Source of the DNA: VAXT01 sp963774625
GTDB lineage: Bacteria > Actinomycetota > Thermoleophilia > Gaiellales > Gaiellaceae
Assembly (NCBI GenBank): GCA_963774625.1
Contig: CAVZFQ010000013.1
Coordinates: 806,001 to 870,000 of the forward strand
DNA: 64,000 nt
Direction: 5' to 3'
The position numbers and the translations under genes are program-made. Numbering within the stretch: position 1 is the first letter of the stretch; each line of letters starts with the position of its first letter. The notes under the pieces were generated by a model. That model had not been told where the DNA came from. It saw nothing but the letters and a program-made list of their open reading frames with translations, and did not search any database. Shown piece after piece: positions 1 to 8,716 of this stretch.

Positions 1-2
1 GG

Positions 3-74
3 TCGTTCAAGAAAGGATCGGTCTGGGTGCTCGACGAAGCGGGCGAGCCGGCTCGCCACTTGCCACCGGCCTAG
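3..74 (+). CDS. 3' end of a NUDIX/histidine-phosphatase-like gene (partial)
   Basis: An open frame enters from the left edge and stops with TAG at 72-74. The 23 residues left include KKGSVWVLDE followed by an ARHLPP ending. Histidine-phosphatase (SixA/RHG) domains, including the NUDIX-phosphatase fusions often found next to ppk in actinobacteria, end in this way. It converges on the ppk1-ppx gene and overlaps its stop codon by four bases. The assignment rests on a short C-terminus plus context, so it is tentative. Confidence 0.4.
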   Translation, partial: SFKKGSVWVLDEAGEPARHLPPA

Positions 75-958
75 GCCGCCTCCGCCGCGGCCCGCTCGAG
101 CAGCTCGAGGGCCGCACCCTCCCGCAAGCCGGCCCGCGCGACGACGAGCGGAACGCCGAGCCTGCGCTGCGCCTCCGCGAGCACGATGGCACCAGCGGCG
201 AGTGTCTCGGCGCGCCAGGGCTCGAGGCCACAGCCCGCAGCGAGCTCGTGCGACGACCGGCGGGCCACGCGCTTCCTGGCCTGAGTCAGAGCTCTCGCGC
301 TCAGTGTCCGGCCGACGAGGCGCCGCAGCGCACGCGCCGTTCCTCCGGTCGCGAGAGCGGCGCGCGGGAGCGGCGGAGCGAGCCCGGAGAAGCAACGGTC
401 GACCTCGGCCTCGGCGGCGGCTACTTCGGCGGGCCGCGCCGGATCGTGCGAGAAGCAGCGCTGGGCCAGTCGCCGAGAGCCGATGTCGAGCGACCTGAAC
501 CACACCGGGCCGTCGAGGGGGGTCCCGAAGACGATCTGCGTGGAGCCACCGCCGACGTCACAGACGGCGATGCTGGCCGGCGGCGAGGGTAGGGCGGCAA
601 CAGCGCCGGCGAAGGCGAACCGGCCCTCCTCTTCGGCGCTGAGGGCGTGGACGTGCGCCCCGGTCGCGGCTGCCAGGGCCGCCACCAGGTCGGCGCCGTT
701 CTCGGCCTGCCTGCCGGGCGCGGCCACCAGCACCTCGAGCCGGTCAACCCGCTCCTCGGCCGCAACCCGAGCTAGCTCACGAGTGAGCCGGACCGCGTCC
801 CGCAGCTTGCCCTTCGAGATGGCGCCGGTGCGCTCGATGTCGCGCGCAAGGCCGGAGGCGGCACGTTCCTCACGAACGGTTGCCACTCCGCGATCGGCCC
901 GTGTCGCCACGAGGAGGCGCACCGTGTTCGAGCCGACGTCAATGATCCCAACACGCAT
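71..958 (-). CDS. ppx: Ppx/GppA exopolyphosphatase module (C-terminal part of the ppk1 reading frame, possible internal start)
   Basis: This module of about 295 residues belongs to the ASKHA exopolyphosphatase/guanosine pentaphosphatase family, which hydrolyses terminal phosphates of polyphosphate or pppGpp. It opens with MRVGIIDVGSNTVRLLV (phosphate-1 motif) and later has CDVGGGSTQIVFG and LATGGTARAL, the other nucleotide/phosphate-binding signatures. Its length matches the short actinobacterial Ppx proteins. The ATG at 956-958 follows a GAGG about six bases upstream, so separate translation is possible even though the frame is open from PPK1. Synthesis and breakdown of polyphosphate would then come from one transcript, as one polypeptide or two. 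Confidence 0.8.
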   Translation of the reverse strand: MRVGIIDVGSNTVRLLVATRADRGVATVREERAASGLARDIERTGAISKGKLRDAVRLTRELARVAAEERVDRLEVLVAAPGRQAENGADLVAALAAATGAHVHALSAEEEGRFAFAGAVAALPSPPASIAVCDVGGGSTQIVFGTPLDGPVWFRSLDIGSRRLAQRCFSHDPARPAEVAAAEAEVDRCFSGLAPPLPRAALATGGTARALRRLVGRTLSARALTQARKRVARRSSHELAAGCGLEPWRAETLAAGAIVLAEAQRRLGVPLVVARAGLREGAALELLERAAAEAA

Positions 959-3107
959 TCGAGACCTCATTCTGAGCCGCGCATAGGTCGGCACGGCAAC
1001 GGCTATCCACGGCGTGCTGCAATCCGGCGACGGGCCCGCGCGACGCGCACTCCGCATCAGGGCGGACTGGGCGCTGAGCGGGCGATCGTCCTTCTTCGGG
1101 CGAAGTCGTTTCCAGGTGCTGTCGGCGCGGAGCTCCCATGCCTGGGCGTTGTCGGCGAGCAGCGCGTCGAACATGGCGGAGATCTTCTGCCGGGCACGCG
1201 CATCCTCCACCGGCACGACGATCTCGACCCGGTCGTCGAGGTTGCGCGGCATCAGGTCGGCGCTTCCCAGCAGGTAGGTCGACTTGCCGCCTGCCTCGAG
1301 AACGAAAACGCGGCTGTGCTCGAGAAACCGGCCCAGGATGCTACGGACACGGACGTTCTCGCTGAGGCCCGGCACACCCGGTCGCAGCGAACAGATCGAG
1401 CGCGCCACGATGTCGATCTCCGCACCGGCCCGCGACGCCTCGTAGAGCTCTTCGATGATCGCCTGGTCGGTGAGCGCATTGACCTTGATTCGGATCCGCG
1501 CGCGCTTGCCGGCCCGCGCCGCCTGAGCGACCTTGCGGATCTCCTCGATCAGCCGCGTGCGCAGCGTGAAGGGAGCCACGAGCAGCTTGCGGAAGCGCTG
1601 TGGACGCCCGAACCCCGTCAGGTAGTTGAAGAGATCGGCGACGTCTGCCGCGATCTCCTCGTCGGCGCTGAAGAGCCCGAGGTCCTCGTACGTGCGCGCC
1701 GTCAGCGCGTGGTAGTTGCCGGTGCCCACGTGGACGTAGCGCCGCAGGCCGTTGGCCTCGCGACGCACGATCAGCGTTGCCTTCGCGTGGATCTTCAGGT
1801 TCGGAAAGCCGTAGACGACATGGACCCCGGAACGCTCGAGAGCGCGCGACCACTCGATGTTCCGACGCTCGTCGAACCGCGCCTGTAGCTCCACGAGGCA
1901 GACGCTCTGCTTGCCGCTCTCGGCGGCCTCGATGAGAGCAGGCACGAGCGGCGAGTCGTCGCTCGTTCGGTAGACCGTGGTCTTGAGGCCGATCACGTTC
2001 GGGTCGCGGGCAGCAGTCCGGACGAACGCCTCCACGCTCGTCCCGAAGGACTCGTAGGGCAGATGAACGAGCACGTCGCCACGCCGAACCTCGCTGAAGA
2101 GATCGCCGGGCCCGTCATCGAAGGCCAAACGCGGTTGCGTGACCGGTCGCCATTGCTCGTCCTTGAGCTCTGGGCGGTCGAGGGCCGCGATCTGGTCGAC
2201 GTCGGCGAGGTCGAGCAGGCCGTCGACCGGGTAGATCTGGTCGTCGTCCACCGCCAGGCCCACTTTCAGCTGCTCCAGCATCTCGGCGGACATCGCCTCC
2301 GAGACCTCGACGCGCACCGTCCCGCCGAAGCGGCGCCGGCGCAACTCGAGCTCGACGGCCTCGAGCAGGTCGTCCGCCTCGTCAGAGACCTCGAAGTCCG
2401 CATCGCGCGTGACCCGGAAGGCGGCGCATTCGGTGATCTCCATCTTCGGGAAGAGCGCGGAGAGCGAGTGGGCGATCACGTGCTCGAGCGGCAGGAACGT
2501 GCCTTTGCGCCCGACGGAGAGGAAGCGCGGCAGCAGCTCGGGCACCTTCACTCGCGCGAAGCGCTGCTCACCGGTCTCCGGGTCGCGGACGAACACGCCG
2601 AGGCTCAGCGAGAGCGGTGAGATGTACGGAAACGGCTGGCCCGGCCCGACCGCGAGCGGCGTCAGCACCGGGTACACCTCGCGCTCGAAGCGCTCCGCGA
2701 GCTCGGCGAGCTCCTTGTCGGAGCAGTCCGCGATGCGGCCGATCACGATTCCCTCGGCGGCGAGTGCCGGCTGGAGCTCGCGCTTCCACACCTTCGCCTG
2801 CTCGGTGGTCTGCGCAAGCGCGCGCTCGCGGATCTCGGAGAGCGCCTGCTGCGGGGTGCGCCCGTCCGGCGAGCGCATGGTCAAGCCCGAAGCGGCCTGC
2901 TCCATCAGGCCGCCCACCCGGACGGAAAAGAACTCGTCGAGAGCCGTCGAGAAGATCGAGCAGAACTTGACCCGCTCGAGGAGAGGCACGTCTCGGATCG
3001 GCCACGAGCCCGAGCACGCGCGCGTTGAAGTCGAGCCAGGACAGCTCGCGGTTGAGGAGGTGCTCGGCGGCGGCTTCCGCCTTGGTCGCAGATTCGGCTA
3101 CAGGCAC
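71..3107 (-). CDS. ppk1: Polyphosphate kinase PPK1 fused in frame to an exopolyphosphatase domain; frameshift at 2990
   Basis: PPK1 makes polyphosphate reversibly from ATP through a phosphohistidine. The N-terminus (GTG at 3107) carries NRELSWLDFNARVL in one frame. After 39 codons one extra base at 2990 shifts the reading, and the next frame continues with VPLLERVKFCSIFS and LDEFFSVRVGG. Removing that base gives the normal PPK1 sequence. The catalytic region shows LKIHAKATL, with the autophosphorylated His, and FLEHSRVF. No stop follows the usual PPK1 end (SAQSALMRSA): the frame runs about 25 codons and enters a complete Ppx/GppA domain ending at 71. The start overlaps the stop of the upstream response regulator by one base (TAGTG), so the genes are translationally coupled and probably controlled by phosphate. 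The frameshift may be a sequencing error; the in-frame join may be real. Confidence 0.88.
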
Positions 3108-3802
3108 TACTTGGGGAGGGCCTCGAGCTTGTACCCGACCCCATAACGTGTCTGGAGGAAGCTGTGCCGCACCGAGCGGCCGTCGACCTTCTCGCGCAGC
3201 TTGCGCACGAAGACGTCGACGGTTCTGTCGCGGCGGGTGAGTCGGCGCCCCCAGATCCGCTGGAGGAGCTCGTCCCGCGTCAGGACGCGCCCCTTGTCGA
3301 GCGCGAGCGCGTAGAGGAGCCTGAACTCTGTGGGCGTCAGCTCGACGTTCACGCCGTCGACGTAGGCCTGGAAGCTCTTCGGGTCGATCATCAGCTCCTC
3401 GATCTCGAGCGCCTCGCCCCGGCTCGCGTCCTGCGCGCGGACGCCGCGGCGCGCGGCCACACGAACACGCGCGACGAGCTCCTTCATCGAGAACGGCTTG
3501 ACGAGGTAGTCGTCGGCTCCGATCTCGAGCGCGTGGATCCGGTCCTGCTCGCTTCCGCGGGCGCTGACGACGACGATCGGCGTTCCGATCCCCTCGCTCC
3601 GCGAGGTCTCGATCAGCTTCCAGCCGTCCAGTCGCGGCAACATCAGGTCGAGCACGCAGACATCGGGCCGCTCGTAGCGGAGACGGGCGATGCCGGCCTC
3701 TCCGTTCCCGACCCAGAGCGGGTCGAACCCCGCACCGGCGAGGTGCGTCGCCATCGCCTTCGCGATCACGTCGTCGTCCTCGACGATCAGCACCTTTGCC
3801 AT
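3107..3802 (-). CDS. PhoP-like OmpR-family response regulator (copy 1)
   Basis: A 231-residue regulator. The receiver domain has the acidic pocket at residues 8-10, phosphoacceptor Asp52 in VLDLMLPRLDG, Ser80 and Lys102 (DYLVKPFS). The C-terminal winged helix ends with TVDVFVRKLREKVD and RYGVGYKLE, typical of OmpR/PhoB proteins. It lies at the head of the ppk1-ppx operon and three PHO-box units precede it, so I infer phosphate-responsive autoregulation. It closely resembles a second regulator at 6957-7652 of the same length; the strongest differences are in the linker and the recognition-helix region. No sensor kinase is adjacent, so it may share the kinase at 7667 or be an orphan. Confidence 0.88.
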   Translation of the reverse strand: MAKVLIVEDDDVIAKAMATHLAGAGFDPLWVGNGEAGIARLRYERPDVCVLDLMLPRLDGWKLIETSRSEGIGTPIVVVSARGSEQDRIHALEIGADDYLVKPFSMKELVARVRVAARRGVRAQDASRGEALEIEELMIDPKSFQAYVDGVNVELTPTEFRLLYALALDKGRVLTRDELLQRIWGRRLTRRDRTVDVFVRKLREKVDGRSVRHSFLQTRYGVGYKLEALPK

Positions 3803-3850
3803 TGCTTCACAGATCCTTCACCCCCGGAGACCGCGGCGGGGTGCAGGGTT

Positions 3851-3879
3851 GGTGAACGATTGGTAACCGGGTGGTGAAC
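3851..3879 (-). promoter_or_regulatory. Tandem PHO boxes upstream of response regulator 1
   Basis: On the minus strand three heptamers, GTTCACC, GGTTACC and GTTCACC, lie with their plus-strand copies starting at 3851, 3862 and 3873, an exact 11-bp period. Actinobacterial PhoP binds direct repeats of GTTCACC in 11-bp units. The array ends about 50 bp before the regulator's start codon. Confidence 0.8.
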
Positions 3880-3882
3880 GAA

Positions 3883-3913
3883 CGAAGGCCCCGGCCTCAG
3901 GCGGGGGCCTTCG
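3883..3913 (-). terminator. Stem-loop after the PhoX-like gene
   Basis: The arms CGAAGGCCCC and GGGGCCTTCG form a ten-base-pair stem around an eleven-base loop, 35 bp past the stop of the PhoX-like gene and just before the PHO boxes of the next gene. There is no long T-run, so it may be a weak or factor-assisted terminator. Confidence 0.55.
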
Positions 3914-3947
3914 TCTCAGGTGGCCCTACCCCTTGCCCCTGAACCCG

Positions 3948-5511
3948 TTAGTCGTCGTCGTCACCGTGGCCCGCGCGGCGGAGCAGGAGCAGCTGGCCGT
4001 CCTCGACGGTGCTCTCTCCGGGCGCGGTCGTCGGCGGGTGCGCCTGGACGTCGAACAGCCAGGTGCCTTTGCCGAACAACTTCGACGTGTCGATGATGCC
4101 GCTCGTCTCCCAGATGCCTGGGCCGACGGCAATCCCGTCCCGGCCCGGCGGGTCGAGCTCGGCGACCCGTGTGGCCGAGGAGCCGTTGACCGAGCTTTCG
4201 CCGATCCGGAACCGCCAGATCGAGCCGTCCCGGTTCTTGGCCGCCATCACGACACGGCTCTGGGCCGTGCCGTCCTCGTTGATCATCAGGTAGTCGTCAC
4301 TCGTGTCGATGTTGTCCGGGCTGATCGCTGTGTCCCCGCCGGCGGCGATCACGTTGTCGGCGTTGACCTCGACTTTCAGCGAGGCAGAGCCGAGCACGTT
4401 GTCGCTGTCGAGGTTGAGCGAGTAGACCCGGCCGAGGTCGTTCGCCGGCGTGCTCCCGGGAAGCGTCGGCGCGCCGCCCGTCGTCACGAAGACGTAGTGG
4501 TCCGAGTTGTCCTTGTTGAACGCTCCGTCCTCGGGCCGGGCGAAGCGGAAGGCGCCGCGCGCGTCGCTTGCGGCCTCGAGCTGTGCCTCGGACAGATTCT
4601 CCGCGCCAGGGATCTCGACCCACTGGACCTGGATCGTGCCGTTGCGGAAGACGTCCTCGCTCGACTGCGCCGCGTTGACCGGGGCGAGCACGTACAGCGA
4701 GCCGTTGTCGAGGCCGTTACGCCTGAGAACGCTCGCACTGGAGCGGGACCTTTGTGCCGACGTACATGTAGACCTGGCTGTTGACGCTGCCCGCTCCGAG
4801 GTCGGCAGGCCCGTCCTCCATGCCCATGATCACGACCTGGTTCCCGTGCTTGTTGGGCTGCACGAGGCTGTTCTCCCAGGGGAAGTGGCCGAGCTTGGGG
4901 AGAGCGTGCGCTTCGTTGTCGAAGATCGCGACCGAGAGCCCGCCCAGAGGGCTGAACGTCGCCGGAGCGCCGGCCTCCTCGTTGGCAAAGTAGATCCAGC
5001 GGTCGAAGCCGTCGGGCGGCCCGGCGATGGAGCCCGAGCAGAAGCGACCGAAGCCCCGTGTGGTGTTGGCCTCCGTCGCGGCCGGGCCGACATAGGTGTT
5101 CTCGAGGTACACGTCGTCGTAAGCGCGCTCCGCCGCGAGGACCTCGCCGTGCCTGCTCAGCGTCACTTTCGAGACGATCGCGCCCCGGTTTCTGGGCTCA
5201 CCGATGGTGGTGCGAGAGATGTTCGCCTGGGTGAGCTCGTGATTCATGTAGAGGGTCGTACCGCGACCGTGTGCCTTATGTGCTCCGAGGCCGTCTGGTA
5301 TTCCGACCATCTGGTAGCTCTTGCTGGGATCGCTTGCCTCCGGGACGGTGTCCCCGACGGAGAGCAGCGGCTCCGTCTCGTAGCCCTCCGCGATCGCCAC
5401 TGCATACGGCTGCACCGTCGTCTGAAAGCCGCCGGACGCGGCCGCGCCGATCGCGACCACTCCGGCGAGCGCGAGCGTCGCGATGATGGCGACGCCTCGT
5501 TTCCTGTTCAT
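3948..5511 (-). CDS. PhoX/DUF839-like secreted protein, frameshifted near 4740
   Basis: The first part (264 codons from ATG 5511) has a hydrophobic signal segment (residues about 7-27, ending AIGAAASGG) and the DUF839/PhoX hallmark TLYMNHELTQ, followed by a beta-propeller-like sequence. It stops early at 4717. The next frame continues with VLRRNGLDNGSLYVLAPVN and runs to 3948, ending in an acidic DDDD tail. Removing one base near 4738-4741 joins the halves into about 520 residues, the usual size of PhoX-type calcium/iron alkaline phosphatases. Position between two PHO-controlled regulators supports a role in releasing phosphate outside the cell. The family is clear but phosphatase activity is inferred; many DUF839 proteins are untested. 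Confidence 0.72.
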
Positions 5512-5587
5512 TGAAATTGCTCCTCCTCTCGAGGGTTCCTGACGCCGCGAGTCTCAGCGGGTCACGGCCACGCGTGGGCATCCGCGT

Positions 5588-5616
5588 GGTGAAGAAGGCG
5601 TTACGAGGCGGTGAGG
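5588..5616 (-). promoter_or_regulatory. Degenerate PHO-box pair upstream of the PhoX-like gene
   Basis: The plus strand reads GGTGAAG at 5588 and GGTGAGG at 5610, 22 bp apart (two 11-bp turns). The unit between them (CGTTACG at 5599) is poor. These are six and five matches of seven to the complement of GTTCACC. They lie about 80-100 bp before the start codon. Weak evidence, helped by the operon context. Confidence 0.35.
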
Positions 5617-5623
5617 GGGCTAG

Positions 5624-6490
5624 CTACGCGAGGGCCGCGAGCGACTCGCGCCGCTGGCCGAACGCGGCATCGGCCAGGGCCTCGGCCGCTGCGGTGAACA
5701 CGTTGCGGTCGAGCGAGTAGTCGTCCGTGAACTCGACCGCGCCGTTGACCTCGATCACAACCCAGCCGCCGGTGGGCGTGGGTAGCAGGTCGATGCCGAC
5801 CAGGTCGGCGTCGACGGCGGCAGCTGCGGCGAGCGCGAGCTCCCGGGCAGCCAGTGGTGGAGAGGTCGGCTTCCGGACGCCGCCCAGCGCGACATTCGTC
5901 CGCCACTCGCCGGGAGCCGCGAGCCGTTGGACCGCGCCGACGACCTGGCCGGAGGCGACGACGATCCGCAAGTCGCGCCCGAGCGGCGGGATGAGCTCCT
6001 GGATGAGCGCACCTTGTCTGCGAAACCATCTGCGCGCCGACAGCTCCTCGAGGCAGGCTCGGGCGCTGGTCCGGTCGGCGCACATGTGGACGTCGATGCC
6101 CCAACTGCCGAACCGCGGCTTGACGACGAACGGCGGATCGAGCGTCGGCGGAGTGTGTGGATGCGTCACGTGCCGCGTGGTCGGATGCGGCACGCCGGCG
6201 TCCTTGAGCAGCCGGGCTGTCATCAGCTTGTCGTGGGTGGCCGACAGCGTCCGCAACGGGTTGAGCATCCGGATCCCTTCCGCCTCCAGCCGCGCGAGCT
6301 CCCAGGCCCCGGGCTCGATGCCGTCGACGGTCGGGAGCACGTCGAGGCGAGCCAGCGCGGCGTCGCCGTCGCCGAGGCGTCCGAGCGTCTCGGCGGGGGA
6401 GAGCAACCTGGCCTCGATTCCCGCGGGCATCGCCTCGAGCAGCCTGAGATTCGTCTCGGTCTCTCGGTGGGCGATCAGCGCGAGCTGCAT
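5624..6490 (-). CDS. RimK-like ATP-grasp ligase
   Basis: About 288 residues with the ATP-grasp layout: an N-terminal Rossmann-like part (MQLALIAHRETETN), a central lysine segment PFVVKPRFGSWGIDV, an acidic QELIPPLGRDLRIVV strand and the metal-binding VVIEVNGAVEF near the C-terminus. This is the RimK/LysX family, which joins an amino acid to a carboxylate using ATP; the substrate cannot be told. I start at 6490 because the 18 codons upstream to an alternative ATG at 6544 use A/T-rich third positions unlike the rest; that alternative has a close GGAG. It sits between the PhoX-like gene and arsC without clear functional linkage. Confidence 0.7.
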   Translation of the reverse strand: MQLALIAHRETETNLRLLEAMPAGIEARLLSPAETLGRLGDGDAALARLDVLPTVDGIEPGAWELARLEAEGIRMLNPLRTLSATHDKLMTARLLKDAGVPHPTTRHVTHPHTPPTLDPPFVVKPRFGSWGIDVHMCADRTSARACLEELSARRWFRRQGALIQELIPPLGRDLRIVVASGQVVGAVQRLAAPGEWRTNVALGGVRKPTSPPLAARELALAAAAAVDADLVGIDLLPTPTGGWVVIEVNGAVEFTDDYSLDRNVFTAAAEALADAAFGQRRESLAALA

Positions 6491-6579
6491 GTCGCTACAC
6501 ACTTTGCAGGAAAATTCGCCGTCGAACCGACTGCGCAACCACATCTTCTCCAGTTGGGCACCAACCGGCCCCGTCGAGA

Positions 6580-6960
6580 TCAGGCTGCGAGGTCGGCTTT
6601 GAGGCGCTGGATGCGACGCTCGATGTCGTCGCGGATCTCGCGGACAGCCTCGAGCGGGAGGTCGATCGGATCGGTGAGATCCCAGTCGAGGTACTGCTTC
6701 CCGGGCAGCACCGGGCAGGCGTCGCCGCAGCCCATGGTCACGACGACGTCAGCCCATTCGACGTCGGCCCGCTCGATTCCCTTCGGGCGCCGGTCCCGGA
6801 GGTCGATGCCCAGCTCGTCCATCGCCGCGATCACCTCGGGGTGCAGTTCGCTCTCCGGCCGGCTGCCGGCCGAGCGCGCCTCGAAGCCTTCGCGCTCGGC
6901 GAGCGCCTGCGCCATCTGCGAGCGGCCCGCGTTTCCGATGCAGACGAAGTAGAGGTTCAT
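6580..6960 (-). CDS. arsC: Thioredoxin-type arsenate reductase (low-molecular-weight phosphatase fold)
   Basis: A 126-residue protein with the P-loop VCIGNAGRSQ (Cys7, Arg13) of low-molecular-weight tyrosine phosphatases, the redox pair Cys78 and Cys82 in MGCGDACPVLPG, and the acid DWDLTDP near residue 97. This triad of cysteines is that of thioredoxin-coupled ArsC, which reduces arsenate to arsenite in the cytoplasm. The ATG overlaps the stop of the upstream response regulator (ATGA), so the two are co-translated. Arsenate enters through phosphate transporters, which makes this place sensible, although no arsenite efflux gene is nearby. Confidence 0.85.
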   Translation of the reverse strand: MNLYFVCIGNAGRSQMAQALAEREGFEARSAGSRPESELHPEVIAAMDELGIDLRDRRPKGIERADVEWADVVVTMGCGDACPVLPGKQYLDWDLTDPIDLPLEAVREIRDDIERRIQRLKADLAA

Positions 6961-7652
6961 TTCGGCACCGCCTCCAGCTTGTACCCCACGCCGTACCGGG
7001 TCTGGAGAAACGTGTGCGCGGAAGCCTGGCGGTCGATCTTCTCGCGGAGCTTGCGGACGAAGACGTCGACGGTCCGGTCGCGATGGCCTTCGCGGCGCCC
7101 CCACAGCTTCTGCAAGAGCTCGTCTCGGCTGACCACGCGGCCGCGCTCCAGCGCAAGTGCATAGAGGACGCGAAACTCGGTGGGAGTCAGTCCCGCGCTC
7201 TCGCCGTCGACGTACGCCTGCACCTGCTTCGGATCGATCCGCAGCTCCTCGATCTCGATCGCCTCGCCGTCCTCGCTGCGCTCGGCACGGGTCCCTCGCC
7301 GCGAGGCCGCCCGGACGCGGGCGACGAGCTCCTTCATCGAGAAGGGCTTGACGAGGTAGTCGTCCGCCCCGATCTCGAGGGCGTGCACGCGGTCGTGCTC
7401 GGTGCCGCGGGCGCTGACGACCACGATCGGAGTCCCGATGCCCTCTTCGCGGGCCTGCTCGATGAGCCGCCACCCGTCGAGGCGCGGCAGCATGAGGTCG
7501 ACGATGCACACGTCCGGGTGCTCGAATCGCAATCGCGCCAGGCCCGTTTCGCCGTTGTCGACGACGACCGGCTCGAAGCCCGAAGCCGTCAGGTGGCTCG
7601 CCATGCCCTGGGCGATGACGTCGTCGTCCTCGACGATCAGGACCTTCGCCAT
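6957..7652 (-). CDS. PhoP-like OmpR-family response regulator (copy 2)
   Basis: A second 231-residue regulator with the same layout as copy 1: acidic pocket at residues 8-10, Asp52 in IVDLMLPRLDG, Lys102 (DYLVKPFS), then a winged helix ending RYGVGYKLE. It starts 14 bp from, and points away from, the sensor kinase at 7667, so this is the likely cognate pair. It is co-translated with arsC through an ATGA overlap. The high identity with copy 1 points to an in-locus duplication; which copy activates pst cannot be decided from sequence. Confidence 0.88.
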   Translation of the reverse strand: MAKVLIVEDDDVIAQGMASHLTASGFEPVVVDNGETGLARLRFEHPDVCIVDLMLPRLDGWRLIEQAREEGIGTPIVVVSARGTEHDRVHALEIGADDYLVKPFSMKELVARVRAASRRGTRAERSEDGEAIEIEELRIDPKQVQAYVDGESAGLTPTEFRVLYALALERGRVVSRDELLQKLWGRREGHRDRTVDVFVRKLREKIDRQASAHTFLQTRYGVGYKLEAVPK

Positions 7653-7666
7653 ACTGAGTCACGATA

Positions 7667-8647
7667 ATGAAGCGGCTGTTCGGAGCCACGGTCGACGAGA
7701 GGGAGCAGCGTTTCGAGGAGCTCGAGATCGAGGCTGGGCGCGCGAGGGTCATCATCGAGGAGAGCAGGGAGAACGTCGTCGTCGTCGACGCCGATCTCCG
7801 GGTCATCGCGGCGAGCCGGCGGGCGAGAGAGTCGATCGAAGGTCTCGAGCCGGGAAGCTCGCTGACCGTCGACCTGCTCGAAGGCAAGCACGGCCACGGG
7901 CCGATCGTCGTCCCCTACGAGATCGGCGACCGGCGCGAGGCGCTCGTCTATCTCGGCGAGCCAGGCGATCTCGCCGCGTACGAGGAGCTGCGAGCCGGGT
8001 TCACGGCGGCGGTCTCGCACGAGCTCCGCACGCCGCTCGCCCGCCTGCTCGCGATGCTGGAGACGGCGCTCCTGCCCGGAGCCGATCCGTCCGACCTGCT
8101 CGAGAACGCGCGGCAGGAGATCGAGCAGATGAAGGAGCTGATCGACGACGTCCTCTTCCTCAGCGAGCTCGAGACCGGCCGCGCGATCGTTTCGCTGGGC
8201 TCGACCGCGGCGGGACCGGTGGTCGCTGACGTGGTCCGCCGGCTGGGAGATAGCGCGGACCGGGCCGGAGTGCAGCTCGAGACCGACGTCGAGAATGGCG
8301 TGCGGCTTCCGTTGCGGCCGAGAATGCTGCGGATGGTCGTGGAGAACCTGGCCGCGAACGGGATCCGCTACGCCGGCGAGGGAGCCACGCTCCGACTCAC
8401 CGTTGCCCGCACCGGCGACGAGCTGGTCCTGACCTGTGCGGACGACGGTGCCGGGGTCGACGAGGACGATCTGCCCAGGCTGTTCGAGCGGTTCTATCGC
8501 AGCGACCGGGCGCGGGCGTCGCGAGGCACCGGCCTCGGCCTGGCCATCGTCAAGCACGTCGTGACGGCTGCGGGAGGCACGGTCGAAGCGGAGGGCGCCC
8601 TCGGCCAGGGGCTGACGATTCGCTGCCGCTTCCCCGCGCCCGCCTAG
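7667..8647 (+). CDS. PhoR/SenX3-like sensor histidine kinase without membrane segment
   Basis: A 326-residue kinase. A PAS-like sensing region covers about residues 25-100 (VVVVDADLRVIAAS). The dimerisation helix has His118 in AAVSHELRTPLARL, followed by the N box around residue 226 (ENLAANGIRYA), G1 (DDGAGV, near 260) and G2 (GTGLGLAI, near 288). No hydrophobic span is present, whereas SenX3- and PhoR-type kinases normally have one or two, so it should be cytoplasmic and may sense through PstB/PhoU contact. The gene sits head-to-head with regulator 2 and ends just before the PHO boxes of pstS. Confidence 0.85.
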   Translation: MKRLFGATVDEREQRFEELEIEAGRARVIIEESRENVVVVDADLRVIAASRRARESIEGLEPGSSLTVDLLEGKHGHGPIVVPYEIGDRREALVYLGEPGDLAAYEELRAGFTAAVSHELRTPLARLLAMLETALLPGADPSDLLENARQEIEQMKELIDDVLFLSELETGRAIVSLGSTAAGPVVADVVRRLGDSADRAGVQLETDVENGVRLPLRPRMLRMVVENLAANGIRYAGEGATLRLTVARTGDELVLTCADDGAGVDEDDLPRLFERFYRSDRARASRGTGLGLAIVKHVVTAAGGTVEAEGALGQGLTIRCRFPAPA

Positions 8648-8651
8648 GCGC

Positions 8652-8680
8652 GTTCACCACCTGTTCACCACTTCGTCACC
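8652..8680 (+). promoter_or_regulatory. Tandem PHO boxes upstream of the first pstS
   Basis: Three direct repeats GTTCACC, GTTCACC and CGTCACC begin at 8652, 8663 and 8674, an exact 11-bp period, starting a few bases after the kinase stop codon. They end 36 bp before the pstS ATG. This is the best match to an actinobacterial PhoP operator in the window. Confidence 0.85.
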
Positions 8681-8716
8681 GCATGTCGACGCGCGCCTGC
8701 CGGACTATTCGGGGTA

